IMG/VR virus record: IMGVR_UViG_3300025108_000058
Coordinates: 1 to 56,849 of that record
From: a virus
Strand: one strand, 5' to 3'
DNA length: 56,849 nt
The notes under the pieces were generated by a model. The model was not told the origin of the DNA. It searched no databases and saw only the letters and a program-made list of their open reading frames with translations. The translations under genes and the position numbers were made by a program. Below are positions 8,383 through 17,060 of this stretch, piece after piece (within the stretch, counting starts at the first letter, position 1; each line of letters starts with the position of its first letter).

Positions 8383-8840
8383 AATACTGGTTTTAAAAAC
8401 GTTTGATCAAAATCTTTCATCCTTACTAATCTAGCTCTATGATTGAGAAGATTGCCGTAGATAGTTGCATCTGCTCTATTTTGATATCCAATTATAGGAA
8501 GCATATAAGAATCACAAATAAAAAAATCAGAGTTAATTTTATTCTTAAGGTATTCTCCGTGGTGTTTTACATCGTCTACGTATACTTGTTTATGGTCGAA
8601 TTTAAATTTAGGTAGACGTTTAATGATGGAAGATAACGTAAATAAATCAATAGTATCTGAGGTTATTATTATATGTGCATTATATAGTTGATCAGATTTA
8701 AATTGAAACTTATTTATGTCATGTACTATAGTTTCTATGCTACCTTCGTACCTGTCTATATTACTAGGCACTTCGATGTCTAAAGGTTTTTTAGATATTA
8801 ATGTATACCTACCGTTTCTAATTGGAAGAGAATATTTCAT
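8379..8840 (-). CDS. Protein of unknown function in the glycan operon
   Basis: I do not recognise this 153-residue protein. It has no signal peptide, no membrane segment and no cysteine cluster. A central IIITSDTIDLFTLSSIIKRL segment looks like a Rossmann-type strand-helix, and FFICDSYMLPIIGY follows later. It could therefore be a small alpha/beta domain, perhaps a half of a transferase whose partner is a neighbour. Its first 23 coding bases overlap the end of the 708-residue SGNH/transferase gene, and its stop overlaps the next start by an ATGA. The firm translational coupling argues that it is real. Confidence 0.6.
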   Translation of the reverse strand: MKYSLPIRNGRYTLISKKPLDIEVPSNIDRYEGSIETIVHDINKFQFKSDQLYNAHIIITSDTIDLFTLSSIIKRLPKFKFDHKQVYVDDVKHHGEYLKNKINSDFFICDSYMLPIIGYQNRADATIYGNLLNHRARLVRMKDFDQTFLKPVL

Positions 8841-10944
8841 CGTTGTAAAGTACCTTATTAGTTAAATTATTATGTGTATCATAATTAAAAATAAAATTGG
8901 AATTGTGTTGAAGTACATCTTTCATATCAATATACATATCTAAAAACTGTTGCTTAGTTTTAGTAGATAATCTGTGAACTATCTTACAAACATATTCAAA
9001 TCTTAACCAGTCATCTTCAATATCATCATAACTTTCGTCCCACCATTTGCCAAAAGTTTTAAAACCTCTCTTACGAAGTTCTTCTAAATGTCCTTTCGGA
9101 CCAAATTGAATTACTGGATGACCACAGTACATGGGATTAAAAGTAGAGCTATGTAAATGACAAGCTTTATCCATTGGAAAAGCACAAAATACGACGCTTA
9201 TAAAAGTATTTCTATAGTGAATAGGTCTAAATGGTAAGTCAGCATTGAAGAACCCTTTACCTCCTCCTGGTTCTCCATGATTGTGTATATCTGATTCGTC
9301 TATATCGAAAGGTATCTTTTCTTTAAGAGATTCTATATTTTCATCCGTTACTAAAGAAGGAAATAGTTCTTTTACTTCATGACTATAAAATTCATTATTG
9401 TACTTTGGAAAACTAATTTTAAACTTGTGATATAAATTATGTTCATTTACATACAACATAAAAAGATTTCTTTCAGGTCTACCGGTTCTGTTTACTTTTA
9501 AAAAAGGAACAGTAGTATTTAAATTTTCAGTTTTATATTTTATCTCTTCTTCTATATCAACAAACTTTGGTAGATACGCATCTTTATATTCTAAACCTGT
9601 TTTAGGGTCTTTAAGTCTTTTAATATCAACAACATTATAAAGGTAAGATATAACGTTTATATGTTCTGTAAAATTACTATTATCAGTTTTAAAAGTATTG
9701 AAATCTCTTTCAGCAAATAAATTATTAGTAACGTATACTATATTTTTTCTATTGAGTCCTAATATATCTGTGTTCTTATAAAGTTCAGACAAGAATTGAA
9801 ATATAGGCTTACCTTCTAAACTATCATCTAATATTAGTTTACAGTCTCCAGTTCGCAACCCTTCTAATACTTTTTCTGGTAATTTATGTAAACACGATGC
9901 CACAAGTGGAGTATCGTGATGGATCATAGTGTGGTATGTAAAACGACCTTTGTCGTGTTTTGCTAAGTCTCCATTAGGTAATTTCATTAAGTTATCGATA
10001 TTGGTTTGAGAAAATATCGGTCTAACCATTACATGACCGTTTGCATCAATATCATTTATTTCAGGTACGTCTCTATAATGATATAGAATCTCTTCTGTAG
10101 GTTTATCTAATCTAGCTAAATTAATAGCATCATGTAGAGCTGGTAAATCTTTTTTAGTAAAGTATTGATAAAGGTATTCAGCCCATATATCATGACCTTG
10201 TTCATTTGGGTGCATGCCATCAAAACAGTGATTTTTACCAAACTTATCTAAATAACCTTTAAAACTTGTTAGACAAAAGTAATTTTCTACTATTTCCCTG
10301 TATACATCAATTAGGCTGTAAATATTAAGATGTTTAAGGTAGCTTCTAGACATTGAAGCTTCTAGTAAATCTATACTACTATGTAAATCAAATCCAAATT
10401 TGCCATCATTATCTTGGTAAAAAGCATTAAAAAAAGTATGGTCTATACCTTTATACTGTAAAAACTGATGTATAAGAAAGACTGATTGTAAATATCTTGA
10501 AATATACTCTTCTTTATTCCAGTATATAGACGAATAAACTTTTTTAAATAAACTTCTCTCTTCGGATAGTTCAGAAGAATCTAAAGGGTAAAGCACATCC
10601 CATCCATAATCATTATCTTTCTTATGGTAGAAGTCTTTTCTCTCTGGTGAAGTTAAACCTATTACTACTTTGATTTCTTGCGGTTCATAATTTTTAAGTA
10701 AGTTAAGAACGTTGTCTATTACCCTTCTTACAATACCGTCGTTAGATGATCCTGCAACAGCCGTATTCATCGACTTTACACCTAATTTAGTAGCTAATTT
10801 ATGAGGCCAAACTTTAGGTAATCTATAATTATCATTAATTTTTGCGTTAACATTACCAGCTAAGTCTTCTTTTATTCTTGGGTCAATAATATCTCCTGCA
10901 GTCCAGCTATCTCCTTCTGTTAATAGTATTTTTAACTTATCCAT
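8818..10944 (-). CDS. Two-domain protein: SGNH hydrolase plus exostosin/fucosyltransferase-like domain
   Basis: Residues 1-260 form an SGNH hydrolase: TEGDSWTAGD (Ser13) at the start, VWPHKLA, AVAGSSNDG (Gly/Asn blocks near 64-70) and DGMHPNEQGH (Asp242, His245), the catalytic Asp-x-x-His. Residues about 300-690 are a second domain. Its landmarks are FLKVNRTGRPERN, then TFNPMYCGHPVIQFGPKGH, then LRKRGFKTFGKWWDESYD. This last pattern (fixed start, return of a preferred position, 'GFktF...WDESYD') is seen in exostosin- and fucosyltransferase-like domains of phages and giant viruses. The fusion would couple deacylation or acylation with sugar transfer on one acceptor. It overlaps both neighbours by 13-23 bases. 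Confidence 0.65.
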   Translation of the reverse strand: MDKLKILLTEGDSWTAGDIIDPRIKEDLAGNVNAKINDNYRLPKVWPHKLATKLGVKSMNTAVAGSSNDGIVRRVIDNVLNLLKNYEPQEIKVVIGLTSPERKDFYHKKDNDYGWDVLYPLDSSELSEERSLFKKVYSSIYWNKEEYISRYLQSVFLIHQFLQYKGIDHTFFNAFYQDNDGKFGFDLHSSIDLLEASMSRSYLKHLNIYSLIDVYREIVENYFCLTSFKGYLDKFGKNHCFDGMHPNEQGHDIWAEYLYQYFTKKDLPALHDAINLARLDKPTEEILYHYRDVPEINDIDANGHVMVRPIFSQTNIDNLMKLPNGDLAKHDKGRFTYHTMIHHDTPLVASCLHKLPEKVLEGLRTGDCKLILDDSLEGKPIFQFLSELYKNTDILGLNRKNIVYVTNNLFAERDFNTFKTDNSNFTEHINVISYLYNVVDIKRLKDPKTGLEYKDAYLPKFVDIEEEIKYKTENLNTTVPFLKVNRTGRPERNLFMLYVNEHNLYHKFKISFPKYNNEFYSHEVKELFPSLVTDENIESLKEKIPFDIDESDIHNHGEPGGGKGFFNADLPFRPIHYRNTFISVVFCAFPMDKACHLHSSTFNPMYCGHPVIQFGPKGHLEELRKRGFKTFGKWWDESYDDIEDDWLRFEYVCKIVHRLSTKTKQQFLDMYIDMKDVLQHNSNFIFNYDTHNNLTNKVLYNDEIFSSN

Positions 10945-11723
10945 CTGTAGTCGTATTTTAACAAGTGCATACCGTTACCTGAGTAATCTCTAGCCTTAAG
11001 TGGGGTTGTTTCTTCAAAATTTGTTGATATATAGATTGCATCTCCCTTAGTATCAAAACCATTATCTTTAAACTGTTCATAATCGTTAAACGCTAATTTA
11101 ATATCATTTTCAGACATAGTAGCTTCTTGAATATGTAGTAAGCTGATGTCTCCTGTGTAAACACATTGGAATACTTGTGGTGTATCGCCATCTTCGTTTG
11201 GTAATCCAGTAGCAGTCCCGCACCACATAAGTGCTTTCGTATAATCAATCATACCGTTTACTGCACATGAATTAGCACCAATACCGGGTATATCAATAGT
11301 TACTTCATTATTATATTTTCTGATAATTACGTTGTAGGTACCGTCAAATTCAGGCTCTACCATTAAGGATGCTTTAGCTACTCTATCTTTAGATGAATCC
11401 GGATCTTCATCCCAGTTAGGATTTTCCCACCATTCATACTCTAAGTGGTGTTTTACTAAATTAGTCTCATCAATAAACGTAGTCAAAAATAATCCACAGT
11501 GTTTACCATTTTTACCAAAAATACACTGTTTAACGTACACAGTTGTATTGTAAAACGGATCTTCTTTACGATCTTCTAAAAGTTCATATATGTTATCAAG
11601 ATCTGGTTTAAATCTAATTAATGCTGTAAAGTCATTTACTAACATTTGATGTGTGTGATTCTGTCTTACTCCATGTCTATCGATGTCATGAAATAAATAA
11701 GTGTAGTCTTTATGTAACCTCAT
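10932..11723 (-). CDS. LamG/concanavalin-like lectin-type protein
   Basis: The 263-residue product is a single beta-rich unit. It has VYTGDISLLHIQEATMSENDIKLAF near residue 190-215, which is the 'position relative to profile, sits on curve' end of LamG-like domains. It also has DYSGNGMHLL at the end, a phrase typical of the linker after such domains. No catalytic motif is visible. Related beta-rich segments form the C-terminal halves of the two glycosyltransferases at 13177-14601 and 14598-16022, where the same SGN(G/N) phrase recurs. A carbohydrate-binding role on the phage or cell surface is inferred. It follows the radical SAM gene with a one-base stop/start overlap. Confidence 0.55.
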   Translation of the reverse strand: MRLHKDYTYLFHDIDRHGVRQNHTHQMLVNDFTALIRFKPDLDNIYELLEDRKEDPFYNTTVYVKQCIFGKNGKHCGLFLTTFIDETNLVKHHLEYEWWENPNWDEDPDSSKDRVAKASLMVEPEFDGTYNVIIRKYNNEVTIDIPGIGANSCAVNGMIDYTKALMWCGTATGLPNEDGDTPQVFQCVYTGDISLLHIQEATMSENDIKLAFNDYEQFKDNGFDTKGDAIYISTNFEETTPLKARDYSGNGMHLLKYDYRWIS

Positions 11724-13180
11724 TATATTGTTATTGCTTGTGTAAAATGATAAAATTCTTCTAGTTCAGGGAAAGTTTTACAGAAATCTGTACCTCTTCT
11801 TGCATCATGAGCTTTGAAATATCTTCCAAAATCTCTCTGTTGTCTCAATATAGCTTCAGGATCTTTAAATTTAGAGACCATCCAATCGTATGTTCTTTTA
11901 ATTTTCTGTACTTCGACATCAGAATAACCAATTAGTTTATGATCAAATTTTGGTATCCCAAGATAATCCATATATAGTACAGTGTCCCATAATATTGGTG
12001 CAAAATCTCCTTCTGGTAATACCTGTACTGTTTGATGTATAGGATGTCTGAGGTATGAGCTATCTAAGAATACAGCAGATACCCAGTATCTATCTGAGGA
12101 TCCGTATGTTTCTTTAAGCTTGTATATTCCGTCGACTAAAGGCTTGTAAGAAGTAACAGATAAAGCATTAAAGGTAGACATTACAGTAATGTTTACTCTA
12201 GGACATGCAGTAAGTATTTTATTCATATTTGCCCAGAATCTGTTAAATTCAAGACCGTTTCTGATATACTCTGCTCTTTCACCCCATGCATCTACGGAAG
12301 TAAAGATAATAAATTCATTAACTCTTCCTTCGTCTTCTATTCTTTTTATTTTTTCTATTAATTTATCAACTAAATTATCAGGTACTCCTAGATTAGAATT
12401 AATAGCTAAGTTTAGTTTCTTATTAGGGTTAGGTTGTTCTATAATATAATCTAATATCTTCCAAGTATCTTTTGATAGTAACGGTTCTCCTCCGGTAATT
12501 CTAAAGGTATGTAAGTCTCTATAGAGATCAGGCCACCATTTCCAAAATGCTTCTACATATGGATTGTGTTCTGTGTGATGTATAGGCATTTTGCCATTAG
12601 AAATCAATCCTTGAAGATCATTAAAGTTATCTTGAGTAGGGTAAGGACCGTGTTTTTTAGCCTCTTCAACCCACTTTGATGAAAACGATGGACCGCAGTA
12701 TGAACATTTAAAATTACATAGATTAGAAAACGATACCTCGACATATTTTGGGTTATAATCTTCTCTCCATCCTAAATTTTTAATTTCATTAAAGTATGGT
12801 TTAGACCAAGACTCATTAGATTTGAATACTCTATCAGAAAACTGAGGAGAATTATCTTCAACGTTCCAGCAGTAATCACATTCAGCAGGTCTTTTACCTT
12901 CTAGCATCTCTTTCCTCTTCATTTTCTTAAACTTGGTATTATGAAGTGCTGAAGGATTACGTTTTAGTTCATGTAATGGTATTTTATGAGTAGCAGGGTG
13001 ATGACAAGAGTGCGTTTGACCCATGTGTAGATGTATAGTAGTTTGAGTCCATTTAGCTAAACACATACCACATCCAACACCATCTAATTTTTCCTTTGTA
13101 GTGGCATAATCGTGGTTACCGAGTAGAATTTTTCTATGCTCTTTTTCTTTTGCTAAAGCATCATTTTGTTCACTTATCAT
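11723..13180 (-). CDS. Twitch/SPASM-type radical SAM protein
   Basis: Residues 155-162 read CNFKCSYC, the CX3CX2C site for the SAM-cleaving 4Fe-4S cluster, and RITGGEPLL follows about 70 residues later as the SAM-binding GGE motif. Five Cys in the N-terminal part (37, 40, 59, 101, 104, the last two in CDYCW) look like ligands for an auxiliary cluster placed before the barrel, as in phage 'twitch' radical SAM proteins. The 485 residues are complete. It shares ATGA and TAATG junctions with its neighbours. A modification of a peptide or sugar is likely; the substrate is unknown. It is not closely related to the partial radical SAM gene at the left edge. Confidence 0.85.
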   Translation of the reverse strand: MISEQNDALAKEKEHRKILLGNHDYATTKEKLDGVGCGMCLAKWTQTTIHLHMGQTHSCHHPATHKIPLHELKRNPSALHNTKFKKMKRKEMLEGKRPAECDYCWNVEDNSPQFSDRVFKSNESWSKPYFNEIKNLGWREDYNPKYVEVSFSNLCNFKCSYCGPSFSSKWVEEAKKHGPYPTQDNFNDLQGLISNGKMPIHHTEHNPYVEAFWKWWPDLYRDLHTFRITGGEPLLSKDTWKILDYIIEQPNPNKKLNLAINSNLGVPDNLVDKLIEKIKRIEDEGRVNEFIIFTSVDAWGERAEYIRNGLEFNRFWANMNKILTACPRVNITVMSTFNALSVTSYKPLVDGIYKLKETYGSSDRYWVSAVFLDSSYLRHPIHQTVQVLPEGDFAPILWDTVLYMDYLGIPKFDHKLIGYSDVEVQKIKRTYDWMVSKFKDPEAILRQQRDFGRYFKAHDARRGTDFCKTFPELEEFYHFTQAITI

Positions 13181-14601
13181 AATTTTATATTTATCATTTT
13201 AGCCCAGGGCGTGAATTTTTCTTCTCCTACAATTTCAAACTGCAGTTGTTTTATACCGTCTCCTTTATAGTTAATTTTTCCTTGTTGCATTTGTGTAACG
13301 TATCTTTTTTCATTTCTTGCTGTAGTTTCTCCTTTTGCCCATTTGCCGTTTACTAGTCCTTCATCTTTATGAGGTAAACATCTAAATCTACCGCTAATTC
13401 TATGAGGTATAATAGAGTTTGGTACGATAATGTCTTCTTGTAGCATTTCTACATCAGTAGCTTCATAACCTGTTTTAGGTTCATTAAAGTCTAAATCTAA
13501 CACCCTATTGCCTACCGGTATTGAAAGATTCAAAGTATTAACTTCCTCTGGTTTTAAACATCTATTCCAAGCAAACACTTTAGCAATATCCCCCTTAAAA
13601 AAACCATGTATCTTATCAGGAAACGATGGGGAGTGTCCCAGATAAATATCTTGTAATCCATAACTTTTAAGATTACTGTCCCATTTTAAAGGTGAAGGGC
13701 TTCCGTAACCTGCTTTTGAGTCTACTTCTGTACCGTTGAGATATAAATGAGATAATTTTTCATACTTATCAAACGTAGCTGTTACCCAGCTCCATTGATC
13801 AGCATATCTTTTGATCCACATATAGTGGTGTTTATTAAAATTGTTCCAGTAAGTTAAAGAAATAGCTCTAGAATTATTAAAACTAATACCGTAATCGTAT
13901 CCGGGTATTCTAAAAATAGGATGTTCTATGTACTTAATTTCAGCATCACCAATCAAAAATATACCGGTCTTATGTTTTTGGTGTTGATTTCTAACCAACA
14001 TAGATATAGAATGGTCGCCTGAGGTTAATCCTCTTAGTTTACGAGTAAAAGGTATTTTTATTTTTGATGAATCTCCGTTAAATCTAGCAAATTTTTGTTG
14101 TTCTGGTTTGTCTATATCTAAATAAGTAACGTTTGTGAGTCCTTCTAAGTGACATCTCCAGAATAAATCATCATCTTCCATACCCCAATCCCAATAGTCG
14201 TTTGAATAACCATTAGTAGCCTCTAAATGTTCTTTGGAAAATACTACTGCTCCACCAAAGTACTCATGATATTTCAACCCATAGTCCATTTGAGATATAT
14301 TAGTAGCGATATGTCTTGGAAATTCTCCTGGATGGCTATAATCAGCCCCTCCGTTTTGTTCAGGAATCATATCTATGTCATGAAAACAAACATAATCACA
14401 GCCGTCTTCTATTGCAATTTTAGCTCCAATATTCTTTGTAGCACCTCTGTTAAATAGTTTATCGTCAACTTGATGAATAAAGTACATTTGAAAATCAATC
14501 CCTTTTGACTTAAGGTACTTACCTGTCCTAGGAATAAACTCATGCATATGTATTTCTCTATCTCTGTATGGAATACATACTCCTAATTTATGTTTTGTCA
14601 T
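13177..14601 (-). CDS. GT7-like galactosyltransferase fused to a LamG-like domain (copy 1)
   Basis: Residues 1-160 are a GT-A enzyme of the beta-4-galactosyltransferase type: PYRDRE (11-16), FNRGATKNIG (50-59), FHDIDMIP with the metal-binding DxD (73-80), then YFGGAVVF and WDWGMEDDDLFWR (137-149). Residues about 170-474 are beta-rich with FNGDSSKIKI at the start and HLYLNGTEV and DIYLGHSPSF inside, as in LamG/concanavalin domains that bind sugars. The neighbouring gene upstream has the same length and architecture, so the pair arose by duplication. It begins inside the stop of that gene (ATGA). The fused lectin may hold the acceptor glycan or anchor the enzyme to the virion. Confidence 0.8.
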   Translation of the reverse strand: MTKHKLGVCIPYRDREIHMHEFIPRTGKYLKSKGIDFQMYFIHQVDDKLFNRGATKNIGAKIAIEDGCDYVCFHDIDMIPEQNGGADYSHPGEFPRHIATNISQMDYGLKYHEYFGGAVVFSKEHLEATNGYSNDYWDWGMEDDDLFWRCHLEGLTNVTYLDIDKPEQQKFARFNGDSSKIKIPFTRKLRGLTSGDHSISMLVRNQHQKHKTGIFLIGDAEIKYIEHPIFRIPGYDYGISFNNSRAISLTYWNNFNKHHYMWIKRYADQWSWVTATFDKYEKLSHLYLNGTEVDSKAGYGSPSPLKWDSNLKSYGLQDIYLGHSPSFPDKIHGFFKGDIAKVFAWNRCLKPEEVNTLNLSIPVGNRVLDLDFNEPKTGYEATDVEMLQEDIIVPNSIIPHRISGRFRCLPHKDEGLVNGKWAKGETTARNEKRYVTQMQQGKINYKGDGIKQLQFEIVGEEKFTPWAKMINIKL

Positions 14602-16022
14602 ATAGCTACTATTAAATGAGTGACATTACCGGTCTTAGTACTAGAATGTATATCAAACTCTAAATTACTTATTCCGTCTATACTAGGATTATGCCAGTTA
14701 TTTTTAACTTCATTATTAAATCTTAACTGGTTGTAACGTGTGTTAAGATCTTGCCAGGAATTATTACTAAATCCTGCATCTTCGTGATCTAGTAATTTAT
14801 ATCTACCTAATCGTCTAAAAGGTTTCGGTATTACCGTACTGCTTTCTAAATCAGTAGGAACCATTTCACAGTTCTTTATAACACCATCATTATTATTACC
14901 TGATAGATCCATTAGTTTGTATCCTTTGATAAACTTACCGTCGTAATAAGTCATTAATTTACCTGCACTTAAGTAATCGCCAAAATTTTGAGTTAGCCCG
15001 AAATATCTATTTTTACTTATTTCTACTATTTCTTTTGTGTCTAATTTATTTTTAAATATAGCTAGACTGTCTACCTTACCTTTATAGAATTTATTCTGTT
15101 CTTCTCTATTAGGATCAGAAACTCCTAGATACATAAACCTAGATTTTGAATAGTCAAGTATCTGAGTGTCTAAATTAACTTTACCAATCGATTCACCATT
15201 AATAAACCCTTCAATAACTTTATCTACACTATTATAAGAAACTACTGCAGTAACTTTCTTCATAGAATCTTCATCGGAATAGACCTGAATGTATTTTTTA
15301 CGTTTATTAAATAGTTCAACTTTATATCTGTTAAAACTATTCCATCCGATATTGAAATCATATCCAGGTATACCAAAAGCTGTGAAAAAATCATCTCTAG
15401 CATTTAAATCAAAATCAGTATGCTCAGGATGAAAACTAACAAAAATAGTAAAGTCCTTAGAAAAATTAATTGTATTTTTTATTTCAACATATGAATCTCT
15501 ACCGTTAAACTTTAAAGCTGCTGTTTTAGGTCCTGAGTTCTTAAGAAGAGTAGTGTCACAGGGTAGGTTATAATGTAAACATCTCCAAAGTAAATCATCA
15601 TCTTCAAATCCCCAACCCCAGTAGTTATTACTGTACCCGTTAATTTTTTCAAATAACTCTACTGGAAATAAAGTTACTCCACCAAAGTATTGGTCGAATA
15701 TAGGTTTATTTGTGTTATCTGATGAGACTAAAGTAGTAGCCATATGAATAGGTACGTTACTGTAGCTGTAATCTGCTTTAGATGGGAGCATATCTACATC
15801 GTGAAAACAAACATAATCACATTTTAGTTTCTTAGCTTCTAAAAAACCTATGTTAAGTAGTTTACCCCTATTAAAAAGCTTAGCGTCATCTTGCTCTACT
15901 ACAATTACTTTAAAATCGATTTCAGTTTTTCTTAAATACTCTTTTATCGATTGTTTAAATTCATAAAGTTGTGCGTATCTATTTCTATAAGGAACTACAA
16001 TACCAAGTTTATGCTTGGTCAT
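14598..16022 (-). CDS. GT7-like galactosyltransferase fused to a LamG-like domain (copy 2)
   Basis: Same length (474) and plan as copy 1: PYRNRY (11-16), FNRGKLLNIG (50-59), FHDVDMLP (73-80), YFGGVTLF and WGWGFEDDDLLWR (135-147). A LamG-like C-terminal half follows, with LKFNGRDSYVEI at its start, MYLGVSDPN inside and LMDLSGNNNDGV near the end. The catalytic parts are clearly related, while the LamG parts have diverged much more, so the two probably act on different acceptors. The N-terminus MTKHKLG is nearly identical in both, suggesting recent duplication of the 5' end or selection on it. It overlaps the small gene upstream by 14 bases. Confidence 0.8.
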   Translation of the reverse strand: MTKHKLGIVVPYRNRYAQLYEFKQSIKEYLRKTEIDFKVIVVEQDDAKLFNRGKLLNIGFLEAKKLKCDYVCFHDVDMLPSKADYSYSNVPIHMATTLVSSDNTNKPIFDQYFGGVTLFPVELFEKINGYSNNYWGWGFEDDDLLWRCLHYNLPCDTTLLKNSGPKTAALKFNGRDSYVEIKNTINFSKDFTIFVSFHPEHTDFDLNARDDFFTAFGIPGYDFNIGWNSFNRYKVELFNKRKKYIQVYSDEDSMKKVTAVVSYNSVDKVIEGFINGESIGKVNLDTQILDYSKSRFMYLGVSDPNREEQNKFYKGKVDSLAIFKNKLDTKEIVEISKNRYFGLTQNFGDYLSAGKLMTYYDGKFIKGYKLMDLSGNNNDGVIKNCEMVPTDLESSTVIPKPFRRLGRYKLLDHEDAGFSNNSWQDLNTRYNQLRFNNEVKNNWHNPSIDGISNLEFDIHSSTKTGNVTHLIVAI

Positions 16023-16215
16023 TTGATGAGCCTTTTGCTATAGTCATGAATTCGTGTAAGTAGAACTGTGCTCTTTCATCCCATTGTGAAAAATCTTTCT
16101 CTTCGAACCATAATGCTAATGCATCAGTAGATGCTGCAATTTTCTCTAATGCTTTTACTTTTCTTTCTTCTAGTAATAATGCTTCTTTTTCTTGATCGGT
16201 TAATTTACCTGCCAT
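16009..16215 (-). CDS. Small acidic helical protein
   Basis: A 68-residue protein, rich in Glu, Lys and Ala, predicted by eye to be mostly helical (heptad-like LLLEERKVKALEKIAASTDALAL). No known family is recognised. It sits between two glycosyltransferase genes with a 14-base overlap downstream and a five-base gap upstream, which supports it as a real gene. It could be an assembly or regulatory partner of the transferases; this is speculation from position only. Confidence 0.6.
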   Translation of the reverse strand: MAGKLTDQEKEALLLEERKVKALEKIAASTDALALWFEEKDFSQWDERAQFYLHEFMTIAKGSSNDQA

Positions 16216-16220
16216 TTTTA

Positions 16221-17060
16221 TTAAATTTTAACTATTAAACTTCTTAACTTATCCCAGTACGGGTAATCATTATAATCAATATACGAAAAGTTTTTCAACT
16301 TTTCAACTAAATATTCCTTATTTTTTATGTCTATTTTCCAATCAGATCTTGCTATAGATCTGTACATTTTATTATATTCTTTATGAAAACTATAGTGAGT
16401 TTTTGTTTCTGCTACTTCTAATAGTCGTTGAAGAACAGAAGAGTCCCACTTAAAATGGTGGACTTGAGTAAAACAATCTTCTATAGGCATTCTATCAGGA
16501 TGTCTTTCACCCCAGCTAGTAGCGTAGTTAGCAAATCTTACGTAATGCTGTCCTGGTGTTACATCTACATATCCTTTCATTAACGTAACCTTGTTAGGGC
16601 AAGCTCCAGACATTGGATACCTAAAGAATCCTGCGTAGGGAAAAGTTTCATGCACATTAGTATCTGGTTTAACTTCTGGAAATGTTCCTTGAGGTCCTAT
16701 TCTGTCTAGAAATCCTCCAGTTACAAATTTATAGTCTTTTGTCTCACACTCTTCGACTATATCTCTTACGTCTCTAGGGTATACTTGTAGTTCATCATCG
16801 TCAGATACAATCCACCATTCATCGGCTTTAGTGCGTTTAAGTTTATTGTATAGTTCTGTTACTTTGTGCCAGTCATATTTAGGTTCAGTAACTACCCTGA
16901 AGGGTGTAATACCTAATTCTTCTATTTCTTCTACTATATTATCATCTTCAGATTGCCGATATACTACTACATACATATTATCAACCATATTTCTATAGTG
17001 ATTTAACATATGAGGTAACATATGTGTATTTCTTCCGACTACTGTAGCTAAGTTAAGCAC
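16221..17060 (-). CDS. GT2-like glycosyltransferase (GT-A fold)
   Basis: The N-terminus LNLATVVGRNTHMLPHMLNHYRNMVD is the start of a GT2-type Rossmann domain (acceptor-side helix after the first strand). WWIVSDDDELQVYP (about 97-110) carries the acidic DxD-like triad that binds metal and nucleotide-sugar phosphate. HHFKWDSSVLQRL in the C-terminal part resembles the HxxKW box seen in related GT2/GT92 enzymes. The protein lacks membrane segments, so it is likely soluble. It overlaps the upstream methyltransferase by 8 bases. Confidence 0.75.
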   Translation of the reverse strand: MLNLATVVGRNTHMLPHMLNHYRNMVDNMYVVVYRQSEDDNIVEEIEELGITPFRVVTEPKYDWHKVTELYNKLKRTKADEWWIVSDDDELQVYPRDVRDIVEECETKDYKFVTGGFLDRIGPQGTFPEVKPDTNVHETFPYAGFFRYPMSGACPNKVTLMKGYVDVTPGQHYVRFANYATSWGERHPDRMPIEDCFTQVHHFKWDSSVLQRLLEVAETKTHYSFHKEYNKMYRSIARSDWKIDIKNKEYLVEKLKNFSYIDYNDYPYWDKLRSLIVKI

